Origin: Moritella dasanensis ArB 0140
GTDB taxonomy: Bacteria > Pseudomonadota > Gammaproteobacteria > Enterobacterales > Moritellaceae
DNA: 64,000 nucleotides
Assembly (NCBI RefSeq): GCF_000276805.1
Contig: NZ_AKXQ01000016.1
Coordinates: 35,847-99,846 of the forward strand
Direction: 5' to 3'
The notes beneath the pieces are model-generated. The model did not search any database. It worked only from the letters and a program-made list of their open reading frames with translations, and was not told the DNA's origin. Position 1 is the first letter of the stretch. Every line of letters begins with the position of its first letter. Positions 53,591 through 62,964 of this stretch are shown piece after piece. The position numbers were made by a program, and so were the translations under genes.

Positions 53591-54898
53591 TTACAAGCTG
53601 CTGTAACGATTTTCACCATACACATAAGTTTCACACACAACGCGATCATCACCCATCAGCATTAATGCAAACAAGGTTTCTTCTAACGACGTTGAGTTAT
53701 CCATGCGGAATTTAAGCAACGGCGTTGCGGCTAAATCCAATACTACGAAATCAGCTTCTTTGCCTACTGCTAAATTACCAATTTTGTCTGCTAAGCGTAA
53801 TGCATTTGCACCGCCTAACGTTGCTAGATAAAGTGATTTAAACGGGCTTAGCGCCTGTCCTTGCAACTGCATTACTTTATACGCTTCATTCATCGTTGAT
53901 AATAATGAGAAACAAGTACCCGCGCCTACATCCGTACCCATGCCAACATTCACACCGAATTTTTCTAAACGCGGTAAATCGAGCAGACCCGAACCTAAGA
54001 ATAGGTTTGAAGTAGGACAGAAAGCCACTGCAGAACCCGTATCAGCCAAACGCTGACATTCGCTATCACACAAATGAATACCATGTGCAAATACCGAACG
54101 TTCACTTAACAGACCGTGATGATCGTATACATCAAGGTAGTTAGTGCGCTCAGGGAATAACTCTTTAACCCACTCAATTTCTTTTAAGTTTTCTGATAAA
54201 TGCGTGTGCATATAGAGATCTGGATATTCACTTAACAAACGCGCCGCTACATCAAGTTGTTCGGGCGTACTTGTCGGTGCAAAACGAGGGGTTACCGCAT
54301 AATGTAAGCGGCCTTTGTGGTGCCAGCGTTCGATTAATTCTTTACTGTCTTCGTAACACGTTTCAATGGTATCGGTTAAGAAATCAGGCGCGTTACGATC
54401 CATCATCACTTTACCGCAAATAATACGTAAGTTACGTAATTCCGCTTGAGTGAAGAAGCTATCAACCGATTCTTTATGCACAGTGCCGAATACTAACGCT
54501 GTCGTCGTACCGTTACTCATTAATTCTTGTAAGAAGATCTCGGCCACTTTTGTCGCATGCGCTGGATCATCAAATTTACCTTCTGCAGGGAAGGTATAGT
54601 TATTTAACCAATCCAGTAATTGCTCGCCATATGACGCGATCATACCCGTCTGTGGGTAATGCACATGGGTATCAATGAAACCCGATGTGATGATCTTGTT
54701 TTCATAGACTTTAACATCGATATCGCTGCTTTCATTAGCCAGGATCTCATCGGCGTTACCGATTGCTTGCACGATACCATTTTCAATAATCAGGGCACCA
54801 TCAGCGAAATATTCATACGAATTTTCCATACCGACTTTATCGGGATCACCCAAGCTATGTAATATTGCTGATCGGTATGCTGTTCGAATTGTACTCAT
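53591..54898 (-). CDS. guaD: guanine deaminase
   Basis: A 435-residue cytoplasmic zinc amidohydrolase converting guanine to xanthine and ammonia. Metal ligands lie in GFIDTHVHYPQTG, HTHLSENLKEI, FAHGIHLCDSE and GMGTDVGAGTCFS. The size matches GuaD (E. coli 439). It is the last gene of the minus-strand series xdhA-xdhB-xdhC-guaD, 91 bases after xdhC, so its product xanthine goes directly to the dehydrogenase encoded upstream. A hairpin follows. Confidence 0.96.
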   Translation of the reverse strand: MSTIRTAYRSAILHSLGDPDKVGMENSYEYFADGALIIENGIVQAIGNADEILANESSDIDVKVYENKIITSGFIDTHVHYPQTGMIASYGEQLLDWLNNYTFPAEGKFDDPAHATKVAEIFLQELMSNGTTTALVFGTVHKESVDSFFTQAELRNLRIICGKVMMDRNAPDFLTDTIETCYEDSKELIERWHHKGRLHYAVTPRFAPTSTPEQLDVAARLLSEYPDLYMHTHLSENLKEIEWVKELFPERTNYLDVYDHHGLLSERSVFAHGIHLCDSECQRLADTGSAVAFCPTSNLFLGSGLLDLPRLEKFGVNVGMGTDVGAGTCFSLLSTMNEAYKVMQLQGQALSPFKSLYLATLGGANALRLADKIGNLAVGKEADFVVLDLAATPLLKFRMDNSTSLEETLFALMLMGDDRVVCETYVYGENRYSSL

Positions 54899-54989
54899 TT
54901 AAAACTTCCTTCATTATGCTGCTGCATCAAATCTCGCGCTATCCTAATACTCTGGTGATAGCGTGTCTATAATTATACACTGTCGATGA

Positions 54990-55829
54990 CTAGGCTAACT
55001 TAGCTATGTCGCTATTTACTTGCACTAGATTAGGTTTTTGTTTGTTTTCTAACGCTCTGCCTTGATAAATGGCAATTAACTCACCCGCCACTGAAATGGC
55101 AATCTCGGCAGGATGTTTACCCACCACAGCACTAATGCCAATCGGGCAAATCATTTGGTTAATCTGGGTATCAGTAAAATCACGTGCACGCAGTCGATAC
55201 TGAAAACGCTTTTTCTTGGTCTGCGAACCTATCAGGCCAAAATATTTGGCGTCACCGCGTTTTAAAATCGCTTTGGCTAAATCAAAATCCAGCTGATGAT
55301 TATGCGTCATCACTAGGTAGTAACTGCCTGCTGGCATATCGCGCACATCGCCAACCGGATCATCACTCAGTAGCTTGGTGACATTGTCGGGCAATTGCGC
55401 CGGGAATTGCTCTTCGCGCTCATCAATCCAAGTCACACGAAATGGTAGAGTTGCAACAACATGCAATAACGCTTTCGCCACATGTCCAGCACCAAATACG
55501 GCTAAGTGCTGTAATGACTGGCCAATCGGTTCAAACATCAAAGTTGCACTGCCACCGCAACATTGCCCTAAGCGCGCACCTAAATCAAAGCGTTCGACGA
55601 CCAGTGATTCTTTAGCATCCACTAACATCTCGCGCGCCATTTTAGTGGCTAAGTGTTCTAAATGACCGCCGCCAATCGTGGCATAGAGCTTATCTTGCGT
55701 GACCAACATTTTGGTGCCTGAATCTCGCGGTGTTGAACCGTGATGCTCAAGCACCGTTACCATGATGCATGCTTCACCGCGCTGCTTTAGCGCCGCAAGT
55801 GGGTCAATCCAATTGTCTTCAAACATCAT
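54990..55829 (-). CDS. xdhC: xanthine dehydrogenase accessory protein XdhC
   Basis: A 279-residue chaperone that inserts the sulfurated molybdenum cofactor into xanthine dehydrogenase. The N-terminal domain shows HHGSTPRDSGTKML. The C-terminal Rossmann part has LAVFGAGHVAKALLHVV. YFGLIGSQTKKKRFQYRL is a further conserved XdhC block. AAGGAG precedes two adjacent ATGs; I give the first (55829), and 55826 is equally good. It lies 46 bases after xdhB and before guaD. Confidence 0.94.
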   Translation of the reverse strand: MMFEDNWIDPLAALKQRGEACIMVTVLEHHGSTPRDSGTKMLVTQDKLYATIGGGHLEHLATKMAREMLVDAKESLVVERFDLGARLGQCCGGSATLMFEPIGQSLQHLAVFGAGHVAKALLHVVATLPFRVTWIDEREEQFPAQLPDNVTKLLSDDPVGDVRDMPAGSYYLVMTHNHQLDFDLAKAILKRGDAKYFGLIGSQTKKKRFQYRLRARDFTDTQINQMICPIGISAVVGKHPAEIAISVAGELIAIYQGRALENKQKPNLVQVNSDIAKLA

Positions 55830-55875
55830 CAATCTCCTTACTAAACAGCTTAGTGACACCATTACACGTTTAAAC

Positions 55876-58305
55876 CTAAGCGGTAACAGTCGTTACTTTT
55901 GATTCACTAACGAGTGCGTCTTTTACCTTATCGGCCTGATTGTGGGCATATAAATAGTCTTCGGCGTCTTGTACTGCCCACAGCACGCGTTCTGGTGTGG
56001 CTGGTGTATCTAGATGTGGCATATATTGATGGTCTGCGACACTCGCGGCGGCATCACGCAATGCACTCCACACTGACATACTCAACATAAACGGTGGTTC
56101 ACCCACGGCTTTGGAGTTATAAACCGTCTGCTCGGGGTTACTGCGGTTTTCAACTAAATGGGTTCTAAAATCTATTGGTGTATCAGCAATGGCTGGAATC
56201 TTGTAACCCATAGGGCCATTAGTGGCTAACTTACCTTTGTCATTCCAGACTAATTCTTCAGTGGTTAACCAACCCATACCTTGAATAAAGCCACCTTCAA
56301 TTTGGCCTATATCAATATCAGGATTAAGTGACGCGCCAACATCATGGAGAATATCGACACGCAGCGTTTTGTACTCACCTGTTAAGGTATCAATTAATAC
56401 TTCAGAACAAGATGCACCATAAGCAAAGTAATAGAATGGACGCCCTTTCGCGGTGGCATGATCATAATAGATCTTCGGCGTTTTATAAAAGCCAGTACTC
56501 GATAGCGAGATCTGGTTAAAGTAAGCCAGTTGGATCAAATCGCTAAACGTCATGATCTGTTCACGAATGGTCACGGTATTATTACTGAAGGTAACTTCTT
56601 CGTCTGTCACGCTAAAATGCGCCACACAGAAATCAATCAAACGCTGCTTAATCGTACGCGCTGCATTTTGTGCCGCTTTACCGTTTAAGTCAGTACCTGA
56701 CGAGGCCGCTGTTGGTGAAGTATTCGGTACTTTACCGGTATTCGCCGAGGTGATTTGAATATTTTCAATATCCACTTGGAATTCTTGCGCGACAATCTGC
56801 GCCACTTTGGTATTAAGCCCTTGGCCCATTTCGGTGCCACCATGACTTAACTGCATGCTGCCATCCGTGTAAACGTGCAGTAATGCCCCCGCTTGGTTCA
56901 AGAATGTCGCTGTAAACGAAATACCAAACTTAACCGGTGTTAGCGAGATACCCTTTTTCAAAATCGGGCTGGTTTTATTGTATTCATCAATCGATTTACG
57001 ACGTTGTGCATACTCACTACTCACTTCAAGATCAGCCACCAAGTCATGAATAAAGTTATCTTCTACTTTCTGATAGTAATGCGTGACGTTTCTGTCTTCG
57101 ATACCGTAAAAATTCACTTTACGCACATCGAGTGGATCTTTACCTAACTTACCGGCGATCTCATCCATAATGTGTTCAATGGTCATCATGCCTTGCGGGC
57201 CACCAAAACCACGGAATGCAGTGTTTGATGCGGTATTGGTTTTACAACGATGACCAGTAATCGTTGCATCACCTAAATAGTAAGCGTTGTCAGAATGGAA
57301 CATGGCACGATCCGTAATAGAGCTAGAAAGATCCGGTGAATAACCACAGTTACTTGCCACGATAATATCAATGCCATTAATTTGGCCATCGTCATTAAAG
57401 CCAACTTTATATTGATTAAAGAACGGGTGACGCTTGCCTGTCATCATCATGTCTTCAACACGGGGTAAACGGATCTTAGTTGGTCGTCCTGTTAGTTTGG
57501 CAAATACCGCACAGAGACAGGCTGGTCCTGCTGCTTGGGTTTCTTTACCACCAAAACCACCACCCATACGACGCATATCAATAACGACTTTATGCATAGG
57601 TACGCCAATCACTTCCGCCACCAGCTTTTGCACTTCGGTTGGATTCTGGGTTGAAGCATAAACAATCATGCCACCATCTTCGGTTGGCATCACTGACGCG
57701 GCTTGCGTTTCTAAATAGAAATGCTCCTGACCACCTATATGGATACTGCCTTCTAAAATATGCTTAGCTGCTGACAATGCAGCAGCTGAGTTACCGCGTT
57801 TTTGTTGGTGTGATTCGGTCACAAAACTCTTTTTAGCCAATGCTTCTTCCACACATAAAATGGCTGGCAGCTCTTCATATTCAATGATGGCCGCTTGCGC
57901 TGCTTGGCGAGCTATTTCCATCGAACTTGCCGCAACCGCAATAACCGCTTGTCCAAGGTATTCCACTTTGCCATCAGCTAATAATGGATCGCCCGGTAAA
58001 ATGGCACCGATATCTAATTCGCCCGGCACATCTTTCGCTTGGATAGCTAATTCAACACCGTCAAATTCATAACAAGGTGTTAGGTCGATCTTAATAATAT
58101 TGGCATGCGCCACATCGCTCATGCGCACATACACGTGCAATTGATTTGGGTATTCTAGGCGATCATCGACATAAACAGCTTCGCCTGTTACCTGAATACC
58201 AGCACTGTCGTGTTTTACATTTTTACCAACACCGGTTTTGATCGAACCATTAGCTTGTGCTAACAATTGCTGCTGTGATAATTGTACTTTATTGTGATTA
58301 GACAT
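55876..58305 (-). CDS. xdhB: xanthine dehydrogenase molybdopterin-binding subunit XdhB
   Basis: An 809-residue catalytic subunit that hydroxylates hypoxanthine and xanthine to urate. Molybdopterin-binding features include GGQEHFYLETQAA, MGGGFGGKETQA, TAFRGFGGPQGM, HGGTEMGQGLNTKVAQI, and the active-site glutamate in KAVGEPPFMLS. It pairs with XdhA, whose gene overlaps this one by 8 bases. The XdhAB-C arrangement matches bacterial two-subunit enzymes of the Rhodobacter type. It is predicted cytoplasmic. XdhC would supply sulfurated cofactor. Confidence 0.96.
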   Translation of the reverse strand: MSNHNKVQLSQQQLLAQANGSIKTGVGKNVKHDSAGIQVTGEAVYVDDRLEYPNQLHVYVRMSDVAHANIIKIDLTPCYEFDGVELAIQAKDVPGELDIGAILPGDPLLADGKVEYLGQAVIAVAASSMEIARQAAQAAIIEYEELPAILCVEEALAKKSFVTESHQQKRGNSAAALSAAKHILEGSIHIGGQEHFYLETQAASVMPTEDGGMIVYASTQNPTEVQKLVAEVIGVPMHKVVIDMRRMGGGFGGKETQAAGPACLCAVFAKLTGRPTKIRLPRVEDMMMTGKRHPFFNQYKVGFNDDGQINGIDIIVASNCGYSPDLSSSITDRAMFHSDNAYYLGDATITGHRCKTNTASNTAFRGFGGPQGMMTIEHIMDEIAGKLGKDPLDVRKVNFYGIEDRNVTHYYQKVEDNFIHDLVADLEVSSEYAQRRKSIDEYNKTSPILKKGISLTPVKFGISFTATFLNQAGALLHVYTDGSMQLSHGGTEMGQGLNTKVAQIVAQEFQVDIENIQITSANTGKVPNTSPTAASSGTDLNGKAAQNAARTIKQRLIDFCVAHFSVTDEEVTFSNNTVTIREQIMTFSDLIQLAYFNQISLSSTGFYKTPKIYYDHATAKGRPFYYFAYGASCSEVLIDTLTGEYKTLRVDILHDVGASLNPDIDIGQIEGGFIQGMGWLTTEELVWNDKGKLATNGPMGYKIPAIADTPIDFRTHLVENRSNPEQTVYNSKAVGEPPFMLSMSVWSALRDAAASVADHQYMPHLDTPATPERVLWAVQDAEDYLYAHNQADKVKDALVSESKVTTVTA

Positions 58306-59743
58306 AAGACGTTACCCGCGTTTCAATTGTTGTATTTTGCAATTCTAAATAAAATTTCTTCAGTAAATTCTTCGCTGTTAATGAACGGTATTCTTTACTG
58401 GCACGAAAATCTGACAATGGCGAAAAGTCTTTCGCTAATGCCTGCATCGCTGCTGCTACATTGTGATATTCCCAGGTTGCGCCCAATAATATTTTTTCAG
58501 CGTGTTGCGCGCGCATCGGCGTCGCCGACATCCCACCAAACGCAATGCGAATATCAGTAACGACATTGTCTTTCAAGGTAATATTAAATGCGCCCAGTAC
58601 TGCCGAAATATCATCATCAAGACGTTTAGATAACTTGTAAGTACGGAATATTTGTTCTGCTGTCGGCAATGGAATAATAATTTTAGTAATAAACTCAGCC
58701 GCTTGTTGCGCTGTTACTTTGTAACCAACAAAGTAATCGTCTAAATCCATCACGCGCACTGCATCACCACAACGTAATTCGACTTGCGCATTCAGTGCCA
58801 TTAACGCTGGCGGTGTATCACCAATGGGCGATGCATTACCGATGTTGCCACCAATCGTACCTTGATTACGTACTTGCAGTGATGCAAAGCGATGTAAAAG
58901 TTCACCAAAATCAGGGAAGTATTGCGCTAACGTGCTGTAGCTGTCGGTGAGGCTTGTTGCTGCACCAATTTCGATATGACGGTCAGTCACCGTGATATTT
59001 TTCATCTCGGCGACGTTACCAACTGCAATAAGGGTATTGATAGGACGGTGGAATTGCGTGACTTCCAAGGCTAGATCAGTACCACCGGCCACAATACGGG
59101 CATCGGGGTGTTTCACCAATAATGCAGCTAAGTCAGCAACATTATCCGGTGAATAAGCCGTTTGGCCGTTACCTGAGAGTATTTGTGTACCGCTGCGCTC
59201 AATAGTATTAAGTTTGGCTACGGTTTCAGTTTCTAAACGTTCAAACGCATCAACAATATGATCTTGTTCTACTAATGCCATTGCTGAATCTATGATAGAG
59301 CGATAACCCGTACAACGACATAAGTTACCTGCTAGCGCTTCAAAGATGGCCTGTTTATCGGCTGACGGGGTATTTTTGCTTAACGCAAACATCGACATGA
59401 CAAACCCAGGAGTACAATAACCACATTGGGTACCGTTATAATCAACAAGTGCTTGCTGCACTTGATGTAAGGTGCCGTCTTTGGATTTAAGGTCTTCGAC
59501 TGTGATCAATTGCTTACCATGTAACGCGGATATAAACGTAATACACGCATTCACTGATGTATAGCGGATCCGCCCATCGACAACATCACCAAGTACAACG
59601 GTACAAGCACCGCAGTCTCCTGATGCACAACCTTCTTTAGTCCCTTTCTTCGCTTCTTGTTGGCGTAAAAAATTAAGGACTGTGGTATTGGGTGAAAGGT
59701 CAGATACCTGACACATCTTTTGGTTAAGTAGAAACTTAATCAA
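58298..59743 (-). CDS. xdhA: xanthine dehydrogenase Fe-S/FAD subunit XdhA
   Basis: A 481-residue electron-transfer subunit. [2Fe-2S] cluster ligands are C39, C44 and C47 (EGCASGDCGACTVV) and C67, with the second cluster in QCGYCTPGFVMSM and GNLCRCTGYRSI. The FAD domain follows at about 190-370 (ARIVAGGTDLALEV, GTIGGNIGNASPIGDTPPAL). I chose a TTG start, giving MIKFLLNQK, because AGGAGG lies 6 bases before it and the family usually begins this way; an ATG eight codons upstream has no ribosome site. It heads the xdhA-xdhB-xdhC-guaD operon. Confidence 0.95.
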   Translation of the reverse strand: MIKFLLNQKMCQVSDLSPNTTVLNFLRQQEAKKGTKEGCASGDCGACTVVLGDVVDGRIRYTSVNACITFISALHGKQLITVEDLKSKDGTLHQVQQALVDYNGTQCGYCTPGFVMSMFALSKNTPSADKQAIFEALAGNLCRCTGYRSIIDSAMALVEQDHIVDAFERLETETVAKLNTIERSGTQILSGNGQTAYSPDNVADLAALLVKHPDARIVAGGTDLALEVTQFHRPINTLIAVGNVAEMKNITVTDRHIEIGAATSLTDSYSTLAQYFPDFGELLHRFASLQVRNQGTIGGNIGNASPIGDTPPALMALNAQVELRCGDAVRVMDLDDYFVGYKVTAQQAAEFITKIIIPLPTAEQIFRTYKLSKRLDDDISAVLGAFNITLKDNVVTDIRIAFGGMSATPMRAQHAEKILLGATWEYHNVAAAMQALAKDFSPLSDFRASKEYRSLTAKNLLKKFYLELQNTTIETRVTSYV

Positions 59744-59970
59744 GTCGTACCTCCTGCGTTGTTCCATAACATTGACATTGATTGCTATTATTTGTTGTTA
59801 TTAGCTGTGTTTTGACTCAGTAATAGTGCTCTCAGATTTAAAACCTGACTCGAGAGTCAACTTATTGTTACATAAAAATAACAATTGAGACACATCTTAA
59901 TCCAATAAATCAAAGGTTATACATACAATTATAGTGAAGATTAGCGCAGGCAATAGGCTGGAGTCGTAGA
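59744..59970. other. intergenic region upstream of xdhA
   Basis: This region should hold the xdhA promoter. ATTGTTA-N8-TAACAAT (about 59864-59885) is an inverted repeat overlapping the TTGTTACATAAA element also found upstream of puuE, so it may bind a shared regulator. The gntR-type gene is transcribed toward xdhA and ends at 60100. No gene is seen. Confidence 0.45.
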
Positions 59971-60004
59971 AAAAACAATGCCAAGTCACGGCGAACTTGG
60001 CATT
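59971..60004 (-). terminator. terminator of the GntR gene
   Basis: A perfect 10-bp stem AATGCCAAGT / ACTTGGCATT with an 8-nt loop, followed on the minus strand by a T-rich tract. Confidence 0.85.
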
Positions 60005-60099
60005 ATGTGTATACAATATGATGGAAAGTAACAGTATTTAATTTTTATTATTACATGCGTTGTTTCTGTTTAACGCATCATAACTTTTTGTCCAACACA

Positions 60100-60828
60100 T
60101 TAACTTTTTTTATTTAATACATTAGAGAACACGACATGTAAATCGCTAGACACAGTTTCACCATCCAAATTTAATTTAGATTCGATGTGTTGCAAATGCT
60201 CGCGCATTAATAAACAAGCCTGCTCGGTGTCTTTCGCTTCAATCGCATCAAGTAAGCCACTGTGCTCGTCCAATACACAATGGGTACTGGTCGCCACTTC
60301 ATATTGGGCAATGATTAACGAACTTAATGATACCAAGCTACGCTGGAAGTTAAATAACGGCGCATTACCCGACATTTCAGCCAGTTTTAAATGAAACTCA
60401 CCTGATAAGCGGATAGCTTTACCCAAATCACCTTGTTTAGTAGCCACATTTTCAGCGACGATTAACTTACGTAAATGATTGATCTGTTTAGTCGTTGCAT
60501 TCTCAACAGCCAATTTAGTAATGGCGTCTTCTAAGGTATGGCGGGCAATAAAAACTTGTTTTGCTTCTTCAACAGAAGGCGATGCCACAACAGCACCACG
60601 ATTAGGCCGGATGACCACAACTTGTTCGTGCGATAAACGTAATAATGCGCGACGTATAATAGTGCGACTGACACTAAAAATATCACCTAATGCTTCTTCA
60701 TTTAACTTAGTACCAGGCGGTAGACGACGTTCAAGTATGGCATCAAAGATATGGGCATAGACGATATCGTCTTGAGGCATCGAGCCTGACTTGCCTTCTG
60801 CTTCAACAGAACTACTGAGATCAGACAT
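60100..60828 (-). CDS. GntR family regulator, FCD (FadR-C) type
   Basis: A 242-residue regulator with a winged helix at about residues 20-90 (VYAHIFDAILERRLPPGTKLNEEALGDIFSVSRTIIRRALLRLSHEQVVVIRPNRGAVVA) and an all-helical FCD ligand domain with the metal-type histidines (ARHTLEDAI, EFHLKLAEMSG, DEHSGLLDAIEAKD). I chose the ATG preceded by AAGGGTG; a GTG three codons upstream overlaps that ribosome site. It sits immediately upstream of xdhABC-guaD on the same strand, with its own terminator. It likely controls purine catabolism, with an intermediate as effector; this is inferred from position. Confidence 0.9.
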   Translation of the reverse strand: MSDLSSSVEAEGKSGSMPQDDIVYAHIFDAILERRLPPGTKLNEEALGDIFSVSRTIIRRALLRLSHEQVVVIRPNRGAVVASPSVEEAKQVFIARHTLEDAITKLAVENATTKQINHLRKLIVAENVATKQGDLGKAIRLSGEFHLKLAEMSGNAPLFNFQRSLVSLSSLIIAQYEVATSTHCVLDEHSGLLDAIEAKDTEQACLLMREHLQHIESKLNLDGETVSSDLHVVFSNVLNKKS

Positions 60829-61035
60829 TATTTTCACCCTTGTTAACCGACTTAGTTATCTCAATACAATTAAGTACGCGCTATAACCTAAAAATTATTT
60901 ATATAAAGGCATAATATGTTAACGCTGTGTAACAATCTAGCCTTATCTTGTATCCCATCTTAAAAATAATTGAAACAATTTATAAACAGACTTTATGTTT
61001 TTGAACAGAGATAGTCCGATGCTGAGTGTTAGATA

Positions 61036-61067
61036 TTAAAAAACCGATGATTAAGAGTCATCGGTTT
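61036..61067 (-). terminator. terminator of the NifU-like / GGGtGRT operon
   Basis: A perfect 10-bp stem AAACCGATGA / TCATCGGTTT with a 7-nt loop and a minus-strand T-tract, 27 bases past the stop codon. Confidence 0.85.
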
Positions 61068-61094
61068 GTATTTTAAAAAGCTATTTAGTATCGA

Positions 61095-62129
61095 TTACCG
61101 GTTGAGTAACTGATCAACCTCAACGGCTAAAGCAACGGTTGCGCCCACCATCGGGTTATTTCCCATACCAATAAACCCCATCATAGCAACGTGAGATGGC
61201 ACCGACGAACTACCGGCAAATTGTGCATCTGCATGCATACGTCCCATCGTATCCGTCATACCATACGATGCAGGACCCGCCGCGACATTATCTGGATGTA
61301 AAGTACGTCCCGTACCACCACCTGAGGCGACAGAAAAGTAAGCATGACCAGTGCGAATGCATTCTGATTTATAAATACCAGCGACAGGGTGCTGAAAACG
61401 AGTTGGATTCGTTGAATTACCGGTAATACTCACATCCACACCAGCAGCGTGCATAATAGCAACGCCTTCACGCACATCATCAGCGCCATAACACAGAATG
61501 TCGCCACGAGGGCCTGCTGCGAATGAACGACGGCTCACTTCTTTTAGCTCATTAGTATCATAATCAAATTGAGTTCTGACATAGGTAAAGCCATTAATAC
61601 GCGAGATCAGATAAGCAGCATCTTTACCCAAACCATTTAGAATAACTTTAAGCGGTGTTTGACGTGATTTATTCACATTCAACGCAATTTTTATCGCGCC
61701 CTCTGCGGCAGCGAAAGATTCATGCCCAGCAAGGAATGCAAAACATTGGCTTTTCTCATTCAATAATCGCGCTGCAAGTGCGCCATGCCCAAGCCCAACT
61801 TTACGTTGTTTAGCGACACTGCCCTCTTTCGTAAATGCTTGTAGCCCTTCACCTATAATATTAGCGGCCTCTTCAGCAGAACTCGCCTCGCGATATAGCG
61901 CTAATGCAGTGCCTATGGTATATGCTTCAGCGGCACTATCGAATGCAATAGGCTGAGTTTCCATAACTAACGCTTTAGAGTCGATACCTTTAGCCAGGCA
62001 ATATTGATAAGCTTCATCAATTGAAAACAGGTTGATTTCATTTAGTATTGCAGTGATTTGGTTTGTCATCACTGAGTTTGTAACAGTTTTATTTGTAATA
62101 GTCTGGTTTGCAATAGTTTGATTCGTCAT
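61095..62129 (-). CDS. GGGtGRT family protein of unknown function
   Basis: A 344-residue predicted cytoplasmic protein. The family signature GGGTGRT is at residues 270-276, preceded by GNSTNPTRFQHPVAG (237-251) and GHESFAAAEGA (135-145), and followed by GMGNNPMVGATVALAVE near the end. The glycine-rich loops suggest a nucleotide or cofactor site, but no reaction is known to me. The first 25 residues are five degenerate 5-residue repeats (TNQTI, ANQTI, TNKTV, TNSVM, TNQIT). The first ATG has GAGGG about 8 bases upstream, so the repeat is probably translated. It follows the NifU-like gene by 15 bases, behind a fluoride-type riboswitch. Confidence 0.87.
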   Translation of the reverse strand: MTNQTIANQTITNKTVTNSVMTNQITAILNEINLFSIDEAYQYCLAKGIDSKALVMETQPIAFDSAAEAYTIGTALALYREASSAEEAANIIGEGLQAFTKEGSVAKQRKVGLGHGALAARLLNEKSQCFAFLAGHESFAAAEGAIKIALNVNKSRQTPLKVILNGLGKDAAYLISRINGFTYVRTQFDYDTNELKEVSRRSFAAGPRGDILCYGADDVREGVAIMHAAGVDVSITGNSTNPTRFQHPVAGIYKSECIRTGHAYFSVASGGGTGRTLHPDNVAAGPASYGMTDTMGRMHADAQFAGSSSVPSHVAMMGFIGMGNNPMVGATVALAVEVDQLLNR

Positions 62130-62144
62130 AGTAGTGCCCTCAGG

Positions 62145-62837
62145 TTAAGCTTCACGTGGATTAATGGTTTTAACTGCATCGTCAAAGCGACCATACTTCC
62201 CGGTAGCAGACTTCATTGCTTCATCAGCTTGAAAACCCTTGCTAACCGCTTTCATCATTTTCCCAAGGTTGACGTATTCATAACCAATCACTTCATTATT
62301 TTCATCTAAACCTAATTGAGTGACATAACCTTCGGCAATCTCCATATAGCGAACGCCTTTAGCACTGGTGCCATAGCTAGTGCCAACTTGACTACGTTGA
62401 GTTTGCCCTAGGTCTTCTAAAGCCGCGCCAATTTCTAACCCACCTTCAGAAAAAGCAGATTGCGTACGACCATAGGCAAATTGGAGGAATATTTCACGCA
62501 TTGCAACATTGATTGCATCGCAGACCAAATCAGTATTCATCGCTTCAAGAATGGTTTTCCCGGTAATGATTTCAGCCGCCATTGCTGCTGATTGCGTCAT
62601 ACCAGAACAGCCAATCGTTTCAATTAAGGCTTCTTCGATAATGCCTTCTTTAACATTAAGCGTGAGTTTTGCAGCCCCTTGTTGTGGCGCACAGGTACCG
62701 ACACCATGACTTAAACCAGAGATCGCAATCACTTCTTTAGGATTGATCATTCGACCTTCGATTGGAATGGGTGCTGATGCATGGAGATCGCCGCGTTGAA
62801 TCGGGCACATTGATTGGATTTCAGAAGAGTAGTGCAT
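62145..62837 (-). CDS. NifU/IscU-like iron-sulfur scaffold protein
   Basis: A 230-residue protein with a NifU N-terminal-like fold. Two scaffold cysteine positions are visible: C49 in GVGTCAPQQGAAKLTLNV, and C77 in IETIGCSGMTQSAAMAAEIITGKTILEA. The latter strongly recalls the GCxxSxAS block of IscU. A third ligand is not clear (C106 is a candidate). C11 in SMCPIQRG is extra. The C-terminal 100 residues are unlike IscU. It is the first gene of a two-gene operon with the GGGtGRT gene. AGGA lies 7 bases before the ATG and can pair with the upstream riboswitch strand. It probably binds or transfers Fe-S clusters; its client is unknown. Confidence 0.85.
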   Translation of the reverse strand: MHYSSEIQSMCPIQRGDLHASAPIPIEGRMINPKEVIAISGLSHGVGTCAPQQGAAKLTLNVKEGIIEEALIETIGCSGMTQSAAMAAEIITGKTILEAMNTDLVCDAINVAMREIFLQFAYGRTQSAFSEGGLEIGAALEDLGQTQRSQVGTSYGTSAKGVRYMEIAEGYVTQLGLDENNEVIGYEYVNLGKMMKAVSKGFQADEAMKSATGKYGRFDDAVKTINPREA

Positions 62838-62844
62838 ACAATTA

Positions 62845-62861
62845 TCCTATTAGATTTAGGA
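62845..62861 (-). promoter_or_regulatory. ribosome-site hairpin in the riboswitch expression platform
   Basis: On the minus strand TCCTA-N7-TAGGA forms a 5-bp hairpin that includes the ribosome site. The ribosome-site sequence TAATAGGA (62845-62852) is also an exact complement of TCCTATTA (62965-62972), the 3' strand of the aptamer. Two mutually exclusive pairings are therefore possible. Confidence 0.6.
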
Positions 62862-62964
62862 AAACAAGGCATCATCACAGGTTAAATAACAGTTCAGTTA
62901 ATAGTATGCATAACGCAGATCTATGACTTAGATGTTATTTTACAGATTCACTTGTTCTCAAATT

